In this document: positions 8,424 through 17,949 of the stretch, piece by piece | How positions within the stretch are numbered: the stretch's first letter is position 1 | Layout of the letters: the number at the start of each line of letters is the position of its first letter | From: Pseudemcibacter aquimaris | Lineage (GTDB): Bacteria > Pseudomonadota > Alphaproteobacteria > Sphingomonadales > Emcibacteraceae | Assembly (NCBI RefSeq): GCF_028869115.1 | Contig: NZ_CP079800.1 | Coordinates: 2,641,501 to 2,705,500, forward strand | Reading direction: 5' to 3' | Length of the DNA stretch: 64,000 bases | Position numbers and translations under genes: made by a program | The notes under the pieces: generated by a model | What the model saw: only the letters and a program-made list of their open reading frames with translations | Told to the model about the DNA's origin: nothing | Database searches by the model: none

Positions 8424-8876
8424 ATGTCATTAAATCTTGATCCGGTCGCAAAAGCAGAATTACGTATCCGCAAACCTGTGGATGTCGTATTTGAAGCCTT
8501 TGTTAATCCGGATCAGATTACCAGATTTTGGTTTGATAAAAGCACTGGACCACTTGCCCTGGGTGCCAACGTTGAATGGTGCTGGACCATGTATGGTTTT
8601 TGTGTACCTGTCCGTGTGACAGAATTCATTGATGGCGAAAAAATCCACATGACATGGGGTGACGGTGATGATTTATCCCGTCTCGAATGGACATTCGCTG
8701 GCCGTGATGACGGTACAACCCTTGTCACCATGATTAACAAGGGGTTCAAGGGGACTGACGACGAAAAAATGGCTAAAGCACTTGATTCAAACGGCGGCTT
8801 TCATCTGGTAGTCGCCGCCGCGAAAGCTTATCTTGAGCACGGCATTAAGTTAAATGTCGTCGAGGATAAATTTTAA
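8424..8876 (+). CDS. SRPBCC (AHSA1-like) domain protein
   Basis: A 150-residue single-domain protein with the START/AHSA1 pattern: an ELRIRKPVDVVFEAFVNPDQITRFW opening, a central beta-sheet (RVTEFIDGEKIHMTWG) and a final helix (GGFHLVVAAAKAYLEHGI). Such proteins form a helix-grip cavity that binds hydrophobic ligands; this one has no assigned role. It follows gnd by 3 bp. The stop codon lies 1 bp from that of the convergent NTF2-like gene. Confidence 0.8.
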   Translation: MSLNLDPVAKAELRIRKPVDVVFEAFVNPDQITRFWFDKSTGPLALGANVEWCWTMYGFCVPVRVTEFIDGEKIHMTWGDGDDLSRLEWTFAGRDDGTTLVTMINKGFKGTDDEKMAKALDSNGGFHLVVAAAKAYLEHGIKLNVVEDKF

Positions 8877-8877
8877 C

Positions 8878-9333
8878 TTATTGTGGCAAACATTTTTCCG
8901 GTGTGTGTGTGTCAATCAGATACGCCACTTTCCACTCTTCGCCATGTTTTACTAACGTAAATTGATTAACACCACATGATGTAAGCTTTCCATTTAGCGC
9001 AATTGTAAATGGTGCCCATGCCACAGCAAGTGGTCCTTCCACATGGATTTTTACATCAAAAATTTGCTCATCAGCCTCACCCGGTTCAAGTGTTTCTACC
9101 CAGCCAATCCAGCCTGATGAATCGCTTCTGTTAACAGTTTTACCTGGTGTAATTCTATCAAGGCTCGCATCCGGCAACAAAAGGTTCCTTAAGGTGTCCG
9201 CATCCCCCGCACGCATGGCATCAAAAACCTGATCCAATACTTTATGAACAGCTGCTTTTTCTGTTATGCTACCGTCTGCGAATGCTGTAAACGGCATTAA
9301 CATTACTGTGATGGCTATGATTATTTTCTTCAT
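8878..9333 (-). CDS. Secreted NTF2-like (SnoaL/DUF4440-type) protein
   Basis: A 151-residue protein starting MKKIIIAITVMLMPFTAFADG, a clear Sec signal peptide with an AFA-type cleavage site, so it is probably periplasmic. This start has a GGGAAA site; a start at 9387 would bury the signal peptide. The mature part has the NTF2 cone-fold pattern (helix VHKVLDQVFDAMRAGDADTL, strands WAPFTIALNGK and GEEWKVAYLID). NTF2-like proteins bind small ligands or act as isomerases, and nothing here gives a substrate. A short GT-rich run near the 3' end is coding (DTHTPEK). Confidence 0.75.
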   Translation of the reverse strand: MKKIIIAITVMLMPFTAFADGSITEKAAVHKVLDQVFDAMRAGDADTLRNLLLPDASLDRITPGKTVNRSDSSGWIGWVETLEPGEADEQIFDVKIHVEGPLAVAWAPFTIALNGKLTSCGVNQFTLVKHGEEWKVAYLIDTHTPEKCLPQ

Positions 9334-9475
9334 GACGTTTCCCTTTTTGTTGCACCACAGCATATATCTGGTTTTCCACGCTGACAAGAACAGATAGCAG
9401 ATTATAAAAAGACATTTTATTCCAATTCATTGTGTGTATGATCTAAAGAAAACAAAAATCTTGCGGGAAAATATC

Positions 9476-11026
9476 ATGATCAAAAATACCTGTTTATCAC
9501 TTGCCTTACTTTTAAGCGCCAGCACATCGCTTGCTGCCGATATGCCAATAAGCGAAAATGAAATTGATGAAATAGCAGAACGTGCCCTTGAAACATTTGA
9601 AACACCGGGTATGTCCGTTGGTATATTAAAAGACGGCGAGCTGATATTTGCAAAAGGATATGGCATTGCGGATGTTGAAACAGGCGCAAAAATTACCCCA
9701 GACACCGTTTTTGGCATCGCATCACATACAAAAGCATATACCGTCGGCGCCCTTGCAATGTTAAAAGATCAAGGAAAACTTGATTGGGATGATAAGGTAA
9801 TCGACCATATCCCCGAATTTAGATTATATGACCCATATGCCACCCGTGAATTTACCATTCGTGATCTGCTCACCCACAGAAGCGGTCTTGATCTTGGCGC
9901 GGGCGATTTATTGATGTTCCCAAATAGTACCGCAAGCCGTGCAGATATCATCAACGCGCTTCAACATTTAAAACCGGTTTCCAGTTTCAGAAGTAAATAT
10001 GATTATGACAATCTGCTTTATATTGTTGCGGGTGAGGTCGTAACCCGCGTTTCCGGACAGCCGTGGGAAGAATATATTGAAGAACATATTTTCAAGCCCT
10101 TAAACATGACAAGCTGCCGTTCCATGCGGGAAAGGTTGCCATCCGATGCACCATCCGCTGCGCCGCACATCCCCGTTGATGGTAAGATTACAAAAACATA
10201 TTGGCAAAGCGGCGAACCAATGACGGCTGCTGGTTCCATCAATTGTTCCTTAAATGATCATGCCAAATGGATCGCATTACAGCTTAATGAAGGCAAAATG
10301 AAAGACGGCACCGCACTTTATAGCGAAGACCGTCATAAGGAAATCTGGTCCCCCGTAACCATGATGCGTGGATCTGCTATAAAACGCGGTGAATTTGATG
10401 AACATTTTTCCGCATACGGACTAGGGTGGATTTTATCAGACGCAGGCGGTGAATTACGTGTGCGTCATACAGGCGGCCTTGTGGGTATGGTGACATACAC
10501 CAACTTGCTTCCGGAACAGGAAATGGCGGTGATGGTATTTACCAATAGCATGAATGGCGGGCCAATGGTTTCCGTTTCCCATGAAATTTTGGACGCTTAT
10601 CTTGGTCTTGATAATGGGGACTGGATTACCGCCTTTAAAGAATACCAGCAAGAAGCCAGAAAACGTGCTGAAGAAGTGATGGCAAAAGCAGCACCAAAAT
10701 CATCCGGCGGCACACCTTCGCAACCAACCGACAATTATGTTGGCACTTATCATGATGCTTGGTATGGCGATATTGAAGTACGCTTAAACGGTGACAACCT
10801 AGAAATCGCATTCGGTCGCAGTGAACTGCTTACCGGACCGTTAGAGTATTTCCAAAACAACACCTTCATCGCAAGGTGGTATGACCGCACGTTAGAGGCT
10901 GATGCCTACGTCACATTTGAAACAAGCCCGGAAGGAAACATCAACGGCATAAAAATGAAGCCCGTTTCCCCATTAACGGACTTCTCATTTGATTTTCAGC
11001 ATCTGGACCCCAAAAGGGTCCAGTAA
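9476..11026 (+). CDS. Serine hydrolase, class C beta-lactamase-like, with C-terminal beta domain
   Basis: A 516-residue secreted protein with signal peptide MIKNTCLSLALLLSASTSLAA. The start at 9476 is chosen because GGGAAA precedes it and it begins the signal peptide. The SxxK nucleophile motif is S83-H-T-K86 (FGIASHTKAYT), a YDN motif lies in SKYDYDNLLY, and RHTGG replaces KTG. After the roughly 390-residue catalytic domain a linker (APKSSGGTPSQP) leads to a DUF3471-type beta domain. The family includes penicillin-binding proteins, D-aminopeptidases and esterases, so peptidase or esterase action is likelier than antibiotic resistance. A hairpin overlaps its stop codon. Confidence 0.88.
   Translation: MIKNTCLSLALLLSASTSLAADMPISENEIDEIAERALETFETPGMSVGILKDGELIFAKGYGIADVETGAKITPDTVFGIASHTKAYTVGALAMLKDQGKLDWDDKVIDHIPEFRLYDPYATREFTIRDLLTHRSGLDLGAGDLLMFPNSTASRADIINALQHLKPVSSFRSKYDYDNLLYIVAGEVVTRVSGQPWEEYIEEHIFKPLNMTSCRSMRERLPSDAPSAAPHIPVDGKITKTYWQSGEPMTAAGSINCSLNDHAKWIALQLNEGKMKDGTALYSEDRHKEIWSPVTMMRGSAIKRGEFDEHFSAYGLGWILSDAGGELRVRHTGGLVGMVTYTNLLPEQEMAVMVFTNSMNGGPMVSVSHEILDAYLGLDNGDWITAFKEYQQEARKRAEEVMAKAAPKSSGGTPSQPTDNYVGTYHDAWYGDIEVRLNGDNLEIAFGRSELLTGPLEYFQNNTFIARWYDRTLEADAYVTFETSPEGNINGIKMKPVSPLTDFSFDFQHLDPKRVQ
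11003..11023. terminator. Hairpin at the end of the serine hydrolase gene
   Basis: CTGGACCC pairs with GGGTCCAG around a 5-base loop, ending just before the stop codon. There is no strong T-run after it, so termination is weak or bidirectional. It lies between convergent genes. Confidence 0.45.
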
Positions 11027-11041
11027 TTAAGATTGAAATAA

Positions 11042-14000
11042 TTAGCTTTCAAATTTGCTTCTGAATAATCGTTGTACGAAAATGTAAAACATCGGCACAA
11101 AGAAAATCGCAAGGAATGTGGCGGCGAACATACCGCCCATCACCGCAACGCCGATTGCATTTTGACTTCCTGATCCGGCACCTGTTGCAAGCGCAAGCGG
11201 TGTCACACCAAGCATAAATGCCATCGATGTCATGATAATCGGACGGAAACGCTGACGCGCAGCCAGTGCTGTTGCCTCAAGTATCGACATGCCGTCTTCA
11301 TACATTTCTTTAGCAAACCCAACAATCAGAATTGCGTTCTTGGACGCAAGCCCCACTGTTGTTAACAATGCCACTTGGAAGTAAACATCATTTGCCATAC
11401 CGAATACCTTACTGCCAATCACGGCACCAAGCACACCAAGCGGCACAACAAGAAGTACCGCAAATGGCACAGCCCAGCTTTCATAAAGCGCCGCAAGACA
11501 AAGGAAAACAACAAGTACCGAAATACCGTAAAGAAGTGGTGCTTGTGACCCAGTCAGACGTTCTTCGTAAGACATGCCGGACCATTCAATACCAAAACCA
11601 TCAGGTAATGTATCAACGATTTTTTCAATTTCCACCATGGCGACACCGGTACTAATACCCGGTGCAGGTGAACCTTGAATATTCAGTGAACTTGTTCCGT
11701 TAAAACGTTCCAGTTTCGATGGGCCAAATTCCCATTCCACCGTTGAAAAGTTATTAAACGGTACCATTTCGCCCATATCGTTTCGCACATACCAATCATA
11801 AACATCTTCCGGCATCATGCGGAACTCAGCATCCCCTTGCAGGTACACTTTCTTGATACGACCCTGATCAACAAAATCATTTGCGTAGCTAGAACCCCAG
11901 GCGATTTGTAATGTTCTATTAATGTCATTCAGTGAAATACCAAGGGCAGATGCCTTTTCACTATCGATATCGATTTTAAGCTGCGGCACATCATCAAGTC
12001 CCAATGGACGCACCCCGAAAAGTAGCGGGTTTTGTGCCGCTGCACCAAGTAATTGGTTCCTTGCCTGCATCAACGCATCATGACCTTGCCCTGCCCGGTC
12101 GACGATTTGGAAATCAAATCCTGATGCGTTACCAAGTTCCTGAATTGGGGGTGGATAAAACGCAAAGGCAAAAGCATCTTTAATCTGTGAGAAGGCACCC
12201 ATGGCTTGCCCGAATATGGAAAAGACAGATTGATCTTCGCGTGTACGCTCATCCCAATCCTTTAATCCGATAAAACCCATACCCGCATTTTGCGCGGCGC
12301 CAGCAAAACTGAAACCAACCACCGTAAATAAGTGATCAACATTATGTGCTTGTTGATCAAGGAAGAAATCTTCGATCTGATAGACACTTTCAAGTGTTCT
12401 TTCCGCCGTTGCACCGGACGGGGCATTGACCATCATCATCATCATGCCTTGATCTTCATTCGGCAAGAATGATGTTGGTAGCGTGCTAAAGATATAAAGC
12501 ATACCGGAAATCAAGATCACATAAATGGATGTGAAGCGCGCCGTACGACGTACCATATATGACGTACTTTCCTGATAAAAAGTACGGATGCGGTTAAAAT
12601 GTGTATTAAACGCACCAAAGAAGCCCGATGTCGATCGGCGTTCACCATGCTTTTCCTGTTTCAGGAAAGTGGCACATAGTGATGGTGAAAGCACAATTGC
12701 CACAACCACCGAAAGCGCCATCGCGGATACAATCGTGATTGAGAACTGTTTATAAATCACACCGGCCGAACCGCCAAAAAATGCCATCGGCACAAACACC
12801 GCTGAAAGCACGACCGCAATACCAATCAAGGCACTGGTAATTTGATCCATGGATTTTTTCGTGGCTTCTTTCGGGGAAAGATCTTCTTCGCTCATGATCC
12901 GTTCGACGTTTTCCACCACAACGATGGCATCATCCACCAACAAACCAATGGCAAGCACCATCGCAAACATGGTTAGTGTGTTGATCGAATATCCAAACAT
13001 CGAAAGAATGGCAAACGTTCCAAGCAACACAATCGGCACCGCAATCGTCGGGATCATGGTTGCACGAATATTTTGCAAGAACAGGAACATAACAAGGAAC
13101 ACAAGTCCAACGGCTTCGAACAATGTCATGACAACAGATTGAATGGATAATTCAATGAACGGTGTCGTATCAAACGGATAAATTACTTTAACACCTTCCG
13201 GTAAAAACTCTGCAAGCTCTTCGACCCTTGCCTTTACACGTTCCGCCGTATCAAGCGCATTGGCACCTGAAGCAAGACTTACAGCCATACCACTTGCCGG
13301 GCGGCGTTTATAACGAGCAACCATACCGTATTCTTCAGAACCCAATTCAACACGGGCCACATCACGTAGGCGAACCTGTGATCCATCGGAATTCACACGT
13401 AATATAATACGTTCAAATTCTTCGGTTGTTTGTAAACGTGATTGCGCATTAATAACTGCATTTAATTGTTGTCCCTGAACTGCAGGAAGGGCACCGATTT
13501 GTCCTGCTGAAAGGTCCGTATTTTGAATTCTAACGGCATTTTGAACATCAAGCGGTGTCAGGTTATAACTAAGCAGTTTTTCAGGGTTTAACCAAATGCG
13601 CATCGCGTTCTGGAAACCAAAAACCTGAACGCTGCCGACACCGTTCACACGGGAAAGCTGATCCTGAAATGTGGTAACGATCATGTCACCGATTTCTTGC
13701 TGCCCGATATTTTCATCTTCTGAATAAAGTCCGACAACCATCATGAAATTTCGTGTTGCCTTTGCAACCGTAAGACCAAGTGCCTGTACTTCCGATGGCA
13801 ATTGCGGCACGGCCCCTTGCACCTTATTCTGGGTTTGCACTTGTGCAATATCCGGGTCCGCGTTTGGTTCAAATGTCAATGTAATCGTTGACATCCCGTC
13901 CATACTTTGTGACGAGAAATAACGCAGGTTATCAATTCCCACTAGTTTCTGTTCGATCACCTGCGTGACCGAATTTTCAATCGTTTCTGCCGATGCACCG

Positions 14001-14149
14001 GGATACATCGCCATAATTGAAACCGTTGGCGGCGCCACTTTCGGGTATAATTCAATAGGTAGTCCACGAATAGACAGGACACCCGCAAGCATAATGATAA
14101 TCGCTATCACCCATGCAAAGACTGGTCGTTCAATAAAAAATCGAGCCAT
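11042..14149 (-). CDS. RND efflux pump inner-membrane transporter (HAE1 family, AcrB-like)
   Basis: A 1035-residue transporter of AcrB/MexB size. The N-terminus MARFFIERPVFAWVIAI is diagnostic. The proton-relay aspartates lie in TM4 (GLLVDDAIVVVENVERI, near residue 405), and two porter domains lie between the TM bundles. It would expel hydrophobic drugs or toxic metabolites by proton antiport. The adaptor gene 21 bp upstream is co-transcribed. No TolC-type gene lies alongside; an outer-membrane channel from elsewhere, or possibly the one at 35777, would have to complete the tripartite pump. No local repressor gene is present. Confidence 0.96.
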   Translation of the reverse strand: MARFFIERPVFAWVIAIIIMLAGVLSIRGLPIELYPKVAPPTVSIMAMYPGASAETIENSVTQVIEQKLVGIDNLRYFSSQSMDGMSTITLTFEPNADPDIAQVQTQNKVQGAVPQLPSEVQALGLTVAKATRNFMMVVGLYSEDENIGQQEIGDMIVTTFQDQLSRVNGVGSVQVFGFQNAMRIWLNPEKLLSYNLTPLDVQNAVRIQNTDLSAGQIGALPAVQGQQLNAVINAQSRLQTTEEFERIILRVNSDGSQVRLRDVARVELGSEEYGMVARYKRRPASGMAVSLASGANALDTAERVKARVEELAEFLPEGVKVIYPFDTTPFIELSIQSVVMTLFEAVGLVFLVMFLFLQNIRATMIPTIAVPIVLLGTFAILSMFGYSINTLTMFAMVLAIGLLVDDAIVVVENVERIMSEEDLSPKEATKKSMDQITSALIGIAVVLSAVFVPMAFFGGSAGVIYKQFSITIVSAMALSVVVAIVLSPSLCATFLKQEKHGERRSTSGFFGAFNTHFNRIRTFYQESTSYMVRRTARFTSIYVILISGMLYIFSTLPTSFLPNEDQGMMMMMVNAPSGATAERTLESVYQIEDFFLDQQAHNVDHLFTVVGFSFAGAAQNAGMGFIGLKDWDERTREDQSVFSIFGQAMGAFSQIKDAFAFAFYPPPIQELGNASGFDFQIVDRAGQGHDALMQARNQLLGAAAQNPLLFGVRPLGLDDVPQLKIDIDSEKASALGISLNDINRTLQIAWGSSYANDFVDQGRIKKVYLQGDAEFRMMPEDVYDWYVRNDMGEMVPFNNFSTVEWEFGPSKLERFNGTSSLNIQGSPAPGISTGVAMVEIEKIVDTLPDGFGIEWSGMSYEERLTGSQAPLLYGISVLVVFLCLAALYESWAVPFAVLLVVPLGVLGAVIGSKVFGMANDVYFQVALLTTVGLASKNAILIVGFAKEMYEDGMSILEATALAARQRFRPIIMTSMAFMLGVTPLALATGAGSGSQNAIGVAVMGGMFAATFLAIFFVPMFYIFVQRLFRSKFES

Positions 14150-14170
14150 TATATTTTCCTATACCCTTTA

Positions 14171-15322
14171 TTACGATGAAGGTGACCATGGGGATGGCAT
14201 CACTGTCATTCCCGGTCCGATTTTCTGATACCCTTCAATCACGATTGTGTCACCGGAATTTAGGCCGGATGATACAATCCATTGATCGCCATGCGCACCG
14301 CTTACGGTAATCATTTTTGGGCTTACCTGATTATTTGCGTCAATAGTCCATACTGTTAATGTACCGTCCGGGTTTCTGGTGGTTGCGCGTTGCGGCACGA
14401 GAAGCGCGTCTTGTTCGCCAAGTTCGATTTTCACACGAACAAACAGCCCCGGCAGCAATAATTGCGATTTATTTGGCATTAGTGCCCGAAGACCTACTGA
14501 TCCGGTGCTCTCTTCCACAACTACATCAGAAAATTTCAGAACGCCTTGTTCTTCATAACTAACGCCCGCAGCATTATCCAATACCACTTGAACCGGAAGA
14601 TCGTTACCATTGCTCATTTCGCTTCTTAAACGAAGTGCGTCATTACCCGGTTGGCTGATGTCGATATATATCGGGTCAAGCTGGGTAATTTGTGTCAGGC
14701 TGTCGCTTTGGTTTGTTGTCACAAGCGCACCTTCCGTCACCATTGTGCGGCCAATACGTCCGGAAATCGGCGCATATACTTTCGTGTAGTTCAAGTTTAC
14801 TTGTGCAACTTCGATGTTTGCTTTTGCCACTGCAATATTTGCTGTAGCGCGGTCAAGTTCCGCTTTTACATCATCATAAGCTTGTCCACTGACCGCATTT
14901 GTTTTGATCAGCTCTTTAAATCTTGCTTCTTTTGCTGTAGCGGCTCTTAAGTTTGCTTCTGCGCTCACTAGATCAGCATTCGCGCTGGCAAGGGCCGCAC
15001 GGTATGGCGTATCATCAATTTGGTAAAGCGCCTGACCGCGTTCAACAGCCGCCCCTTCTTCAAAAAGGCGCTCGGTAATGATACCTTCAACTTGCGGTCT
15101 GATTTCCGCTTGCCTAAAGGCAGCGACACGACCTGGAAGAATTTCTTCACGGTTGATGGTTTCAGTATTAATTTGTAATACAGAAACGGCCGGTGGCGGC
15201 ATTTGCCCCATACCCATTGGCATTCCACCGCCTGGTGCAGCCGCATTATTTTTCATAAAATACCAACCTAAACCCGCAATGATGATAACGGAAATGGCAA
15301 TGATTTGATTTTTTCTGGACAC
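14171..15322 (-). CDS. RND efflux periplasmic adaptor (AcrA/MexA-like)
   Basis: A 383-residue adaptor starting with GTG (AGGGAAA site upstream). An N-terminal membrane anchor (IIAISVIIIAGLGWYF, no lipobox) is followed by a Gly/Met/Pro-rich linker (GGGMPMGMGQMPPP). Then come a lipoyl half (RPQVEGIITERLFEEGAAVERGQ), a coiled-coil hairpin (about residues 100-165), the second lipoyl half and beta-barrel/MP domains. It would bridge the RND transporter downstream to an outer-membrane channel. The signal anchor instead of a lipid anchor is an ordinary variant. Confidence 0.93.
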   Translation of the reverse strand: MSRKNQIIAISVIIIAGLGWYFMKNNAAAPGGGMPMGMGQMPPPAVSVLQINTETINREEILPGRVAAFRQAEIRPQVEGIITERLFEEGAAVERGQALYQIDDTPYRAALASANADLVSAEANLRAATAKEARFKELIKTNAVSGQAYDDVKAELDRATANIAVAKANIEVAQVNLNYTKVYAPISGRIGRTMVTEGALVTTNQSDSLTQITQLDPIYIDISQPGNDALRLRSEMSNGNDLPVQVVLDNAAGVSYEEQGVLKFSDVVVEESTGSVGLRALMPNKSQLLLPGLFVRVKIELGEQDALLVPQRATTRNPDGTLTVWTIDANNQVSPKMITVSGAHGDQWIVSSGLNSGDTIVIEGYQKIGPGMTVMPSPWSPSS

Positions 15323-15522
15323 GGGTTTTTCCCTTATTCATTATTAGGATTAACTGATCAATATAGCACTTATTAATATCCCGAACAACAAAAGTAAATC
15401 AGTGATCACACTATTCACATAAATGTGACATTCCGGCTATTGGCTTTTAAATTTATTGTCTTATGTAATTAAGATGACTAACGTAAAATCATAAATAATT
15501 TTCAATATTATTAAGGAATAAC

Positions 15523-15960
15523 ATGGCTGATAAAACAAGCGTCACAATTTCTGAATCCGGTGCCGGGAAATTCACCAATAAAATCGTAACAAGCTCAGGA
15601 CATGTATTGATTGCCGATGAACCCACTGAACTCGGCGGCGATGATCTTGGCCCAAATCCATATGATTATCTTTTATCCGCCCTTGGTGCCTGTAAATCCA
15701 TGACCATGCGCATGTATGCGGCGCATAAGGGATTTAAGCTGGAACATGTTGATGTGACATTAAATCATTATCGGATCCATGCAAAAGATTGCGAGAAATG
15801 CGAAACCACAAAGGGCCTCGTGGATATTATCGATACAGAGATCAGCATTTCCGGTGATCTGACAGACGATGAAAGAAGGCGCATTTTTGCCATTGCCGAA
15901 AAATGCCCGGTTCAACGTACAATTATGAATGAAGTGGTGATTAATTCTAATCTAGTTTAA
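15523..15960 (+). CDS. OsmC/Ohr-family protein
   Basis: A 145-residue protein with the OsmC fold and both conserved cysteines: C57 in [15 protein letters not shown] and C128 in AEKCPVQRT. OsmC-type proteins reduce organic hydroperoxides through this Cys pair. A strong AAGGA site precedes the ATG. The 3' end overlaps the convergent decarboxylase gene by 14 bp. Two additional cysteines (DCEKCE, residues 90-93) are unusual and might bind metal. Confidence 0.9.
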   Translation: MADKTSVTISESGAGKFTNKIVTSSGHVLIADEPTELGGDDLGPNPYDYLLSALGACKSMTMRMYAAHKGFKLEHVDVTLNHYRIHAKDCEKCETTKGLVDIIDTEISISGDLTDDERRRIFAIAEKCPVQRTIMNEVVINSNLV

Positions 15961-16954
15961 AGAATTTTTCCGCGTTTCCACCAAGTATTGCTGATTTCTG
16001 CGTATCATCCAAATCAGGATGGTTGCGCACCAATGCGCCCATATCAATTTCACCAAGCGGGAACGGATAATCAGTTCCGAACATGACCCGTTCTGTGCCA
16101 CTGCATTTTACCAACAAATCAAGGGCGTCATCACTGAACACTGCGCTATCCACATAAAAACGGTCACAATAACTGGACGGCAAATTCGGGCAGTCTTTCC
16201 TGACGATATCACGTTCGCGCCATGCATTATCAACACGTCCCATAAGATAAGCAAAACTGCCACCGCCATGAGCAAAACATAGTTTCAAGCTTTTTGGCAA
16301 TCTTTCAAAAGCGCCAGATAGTATCAGCGACAGAATTGAAAGCTGCGTTTCCGCAGGCATCGCCACCAACCATTGCAGCATATATTTTGGCATTCGTTCC
16401 GGTGCCATCATATCCCAAGGGTGGATCAATACAGGCGCGCCAATATCAGCACAATGATGAAGAAACGTGATCAATCCTTCGTCATCAAGGTTTTTATCAC
16501 CAACATGATTGCCAATTTGTACCCCGATATGACCACTTTCCATCGCGCGACTGACTTCCGCGCAAGCAAGATCAATATCCTGTAGAGGAACCTGACACAT
16601 GGCTTTTAACCGGGCACTATCATATGAACACATTTCAAGGGCAGCATCATTCATGAAGCGCGCACATTCCAGCGATTGTTTCGCCGGTTTTGCATAGGCA
16701 AAAAGAATTGGTGTCGCGCACATAATCTGAACATCTACGCCATATTTATCCATTTCTTCAATACGGCGGGATGCGGACCAACAGGCATCATAAATGGGCC
16801 TAAAATCTTTTCCTTTAAAGGTAATCATTCCTTTTTCATCAGAAACTTTTCGAAACCCCGGCCATTCGCCCGAGCCAAAGCGCGTTTCCATATCCGCAAT
16901 GTTATCCGGATAAAAATGTGAATGAATGTCTATTACTCTGGTGGATGCAGTCAT
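15947..16954 (-). CDS. nbaD: 2-amino-3-carboxymuconate-6-semialdehyde decarboxylase (ACMSD)
   Basis: A 335-residue amidohydrolase-fold decarboxylase. The metal ligands are visible: HSHF near the N-terminus (IDIHSHFYP), a central histidine in PVLIHPWDMM, LCFAHGGGSFAYLMGR, and the late aspartate in FGTDYPFPLG. The family removes CO2 from the ring-cleavage product of 3-hydroxyanthranilate to give 2-aminomuconate semialdehyde. Its neighbours encode the preceding and following steps, which makes the call firm. It is the last gene of the operon, starting 2 bp after the dioxygenase gene ends. Confidence 0.93.
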   Translation of the reverse strand: MTASTRVIDIHSHFYPDNIADMETRFGSGEWPGFRKVSDEKGMITFKGKDFRPIYDACWSASRRIEEMDKYGVDVQIMCATPILFAYAKPAKQSLECARFMNDAALEMCSYDSARLKAMCQVPLQDIDLACAEVSRAMESGHIGVQIGNHVGDKNLDDEGLITFLHHCADIGAPVLIHPWDMMAPERMPKYMLQWLVAMPAETQLSILSLILSGAFERLPKSLKLCFAHGGGSFAYLMGRVDNAWRERDIVRKDCPNLPSSYCDRFYVDSAVFSDDALDLLVKCSGTERVMFGTDYPFPLGEIDMGALVRNHPDLDDTQKSAILGGNAEKFFKLD

Positions 16955-16956
16955 GA

Positions 16957-17523
16957 TTAAAGCTTAACCCATCCTTCCGGCGGTTTTCCTTTTCCAGGGT
17001 GTAATTCACCGCAATTTTTACAGGTACGTGCCTTTATATCATCATGATAATCCTGATAGACCTTTGGCAGTGCTGTTACGATCATGCTTGGGTCAACTAA
17101 TGACACTTCAACACGGTGTACTTTTTCACCGCAATTAAAACAGTACCATTCGAACCCTTCCATCATTCCTTCGTATCTTGGGGCTTCGATCACAAGGCCG
17201 ATTGATCCTTCTTGTGGGCGTTGCGGCGCATGAATTGTATGGGGTGGCAATAAAAACACCTCGCCTTCGCGAATTGGCACATCATAAATTTCACCATTTT
17301 CCGCGATTTTTAGCATCATGTCGCCTTTGACCTGATAAAACCATTCTTCAACCGGATCATCATGAAAATCAACACGGGTGTTGGGGCCACCAACCACCAT
17401 AACGATCATACCTGATGTTTCATCATGCAGCATTTTGTTGGCCACTGGTGGCTTTAACAGATGCTCATTCTCATCAATCCATTTTTGAAAATTAAATGGT
17501 TTTAATTTTGGATGTACTGGCAT
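16957..17523 (-). CDS. nbaC: 3-hydroxyanthranilate 3,4-dioxygenase
   Basis: A 188-residue cupin that opens the ring of 3-hydroxyanthranilate. The iron ligands (His, Glu, His) fit VDFHDDPVEEWFYQVKG and LPPHTIHAPQRP. The C-terminus carries the second, rubredoxin-like metal site typical of bacterial enzymes: CFNCGE (about 134-139) and CKNCGELH (about 167-174). The AAGGGAT site is strong. It lies between the RidA-type deaminase and ACMSD genes in a gap-free operon. Confidence 0.95.
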   Translation of the reverse strand: MPVHPKLKPFNFQKWIDENEHLLKPPVANKMLHDETSGMIVMVVGGPNTRVDFHDDPVEEWFYQVKGDMMLKIAENGEIYDVPIREGEVFLLPPHTIHAPQRPQEGSIGLVIEAPRYEGMMEGFEWYCFNCGEKVHRVEVSLVDPSMIVTALPKVYQDYHDDIKARTCKNCGELHPGKGKPPEGWVKL

Positions 17524-17525
17524 GT

Positions 17526-17939
17526 TTATCCCTTCTTATAGGCAACGGCCTTAATTTCGATTAACAGATGCGGATGCGGTAATTCACTTACGGCAATCGT
17601 GGTTCTGGACGGGCCTGTTTCAGCATTAAAATATTCGCCGTAAACCTGATTATATCCTGCGAAATCATCCATACTGATTAGATAAGTACTGATTTCCACC
17701 AAATCCGACAATTCTGCGCCCGCGGCTTTTAATGTGCTTTCAATATTTTTGATAACACCGTGTGTTTGTGCCTTGATATCCAATGTAACATTGCCATCAG
17801 CATCAATTTCAACGCCCTCATGGCTGTTATCTTCGCGTCTTGAACTGGTGCCGGAAACAAAAATAAAATCGCCAGCCCGTTTATAATGGGGATAGGCACC
17901 AAGGGGCTTTGCTTTACCGTCAATTATTTTTCCGCTCAT
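17526..17939 (-). CDS. nbaF: RidA-family 2-aminomuconate deaminase
   Basis: A 137-residue YjgF/RidA protein with the family's GDFIFVSGTSSRR opening, the SDLVEISTYLISMDDF helix region and a catalytic arginine in GPSRTTIAVSELPHPHLLIEI. General RidA proteins hydrolyse enamines or imines. In 3-hydroxyanthranilate and 2-aminophenol clusters this member deaminates 2-aminomuconate to 4-oxalocrotonate, and the operon context supports that role. It ends 2 bp before the dioxygenase gene starts. Confidence 0.9.
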   Translation of the reverse strand: MSGKIIDGKAKPLGAYPHYKRAGDFIFVSGTSSRREDNSHEGVEIDADGNVTLDIKAQTHGVIKNIESTLKAAGAELSDLVEISTYLISMDDFAGYNQVYGEYFNAETGPSRTTIAVSELPHPHLLIEIKAVAYKKG

Positions 17940-17949
17940 GGCTTAGTTC

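Noticed and set aside
8900-8915. Short GT repeat
   Set aside because: Six GT units within the 3' end of a coding region; too short to be a meaningful phase-variable tract.
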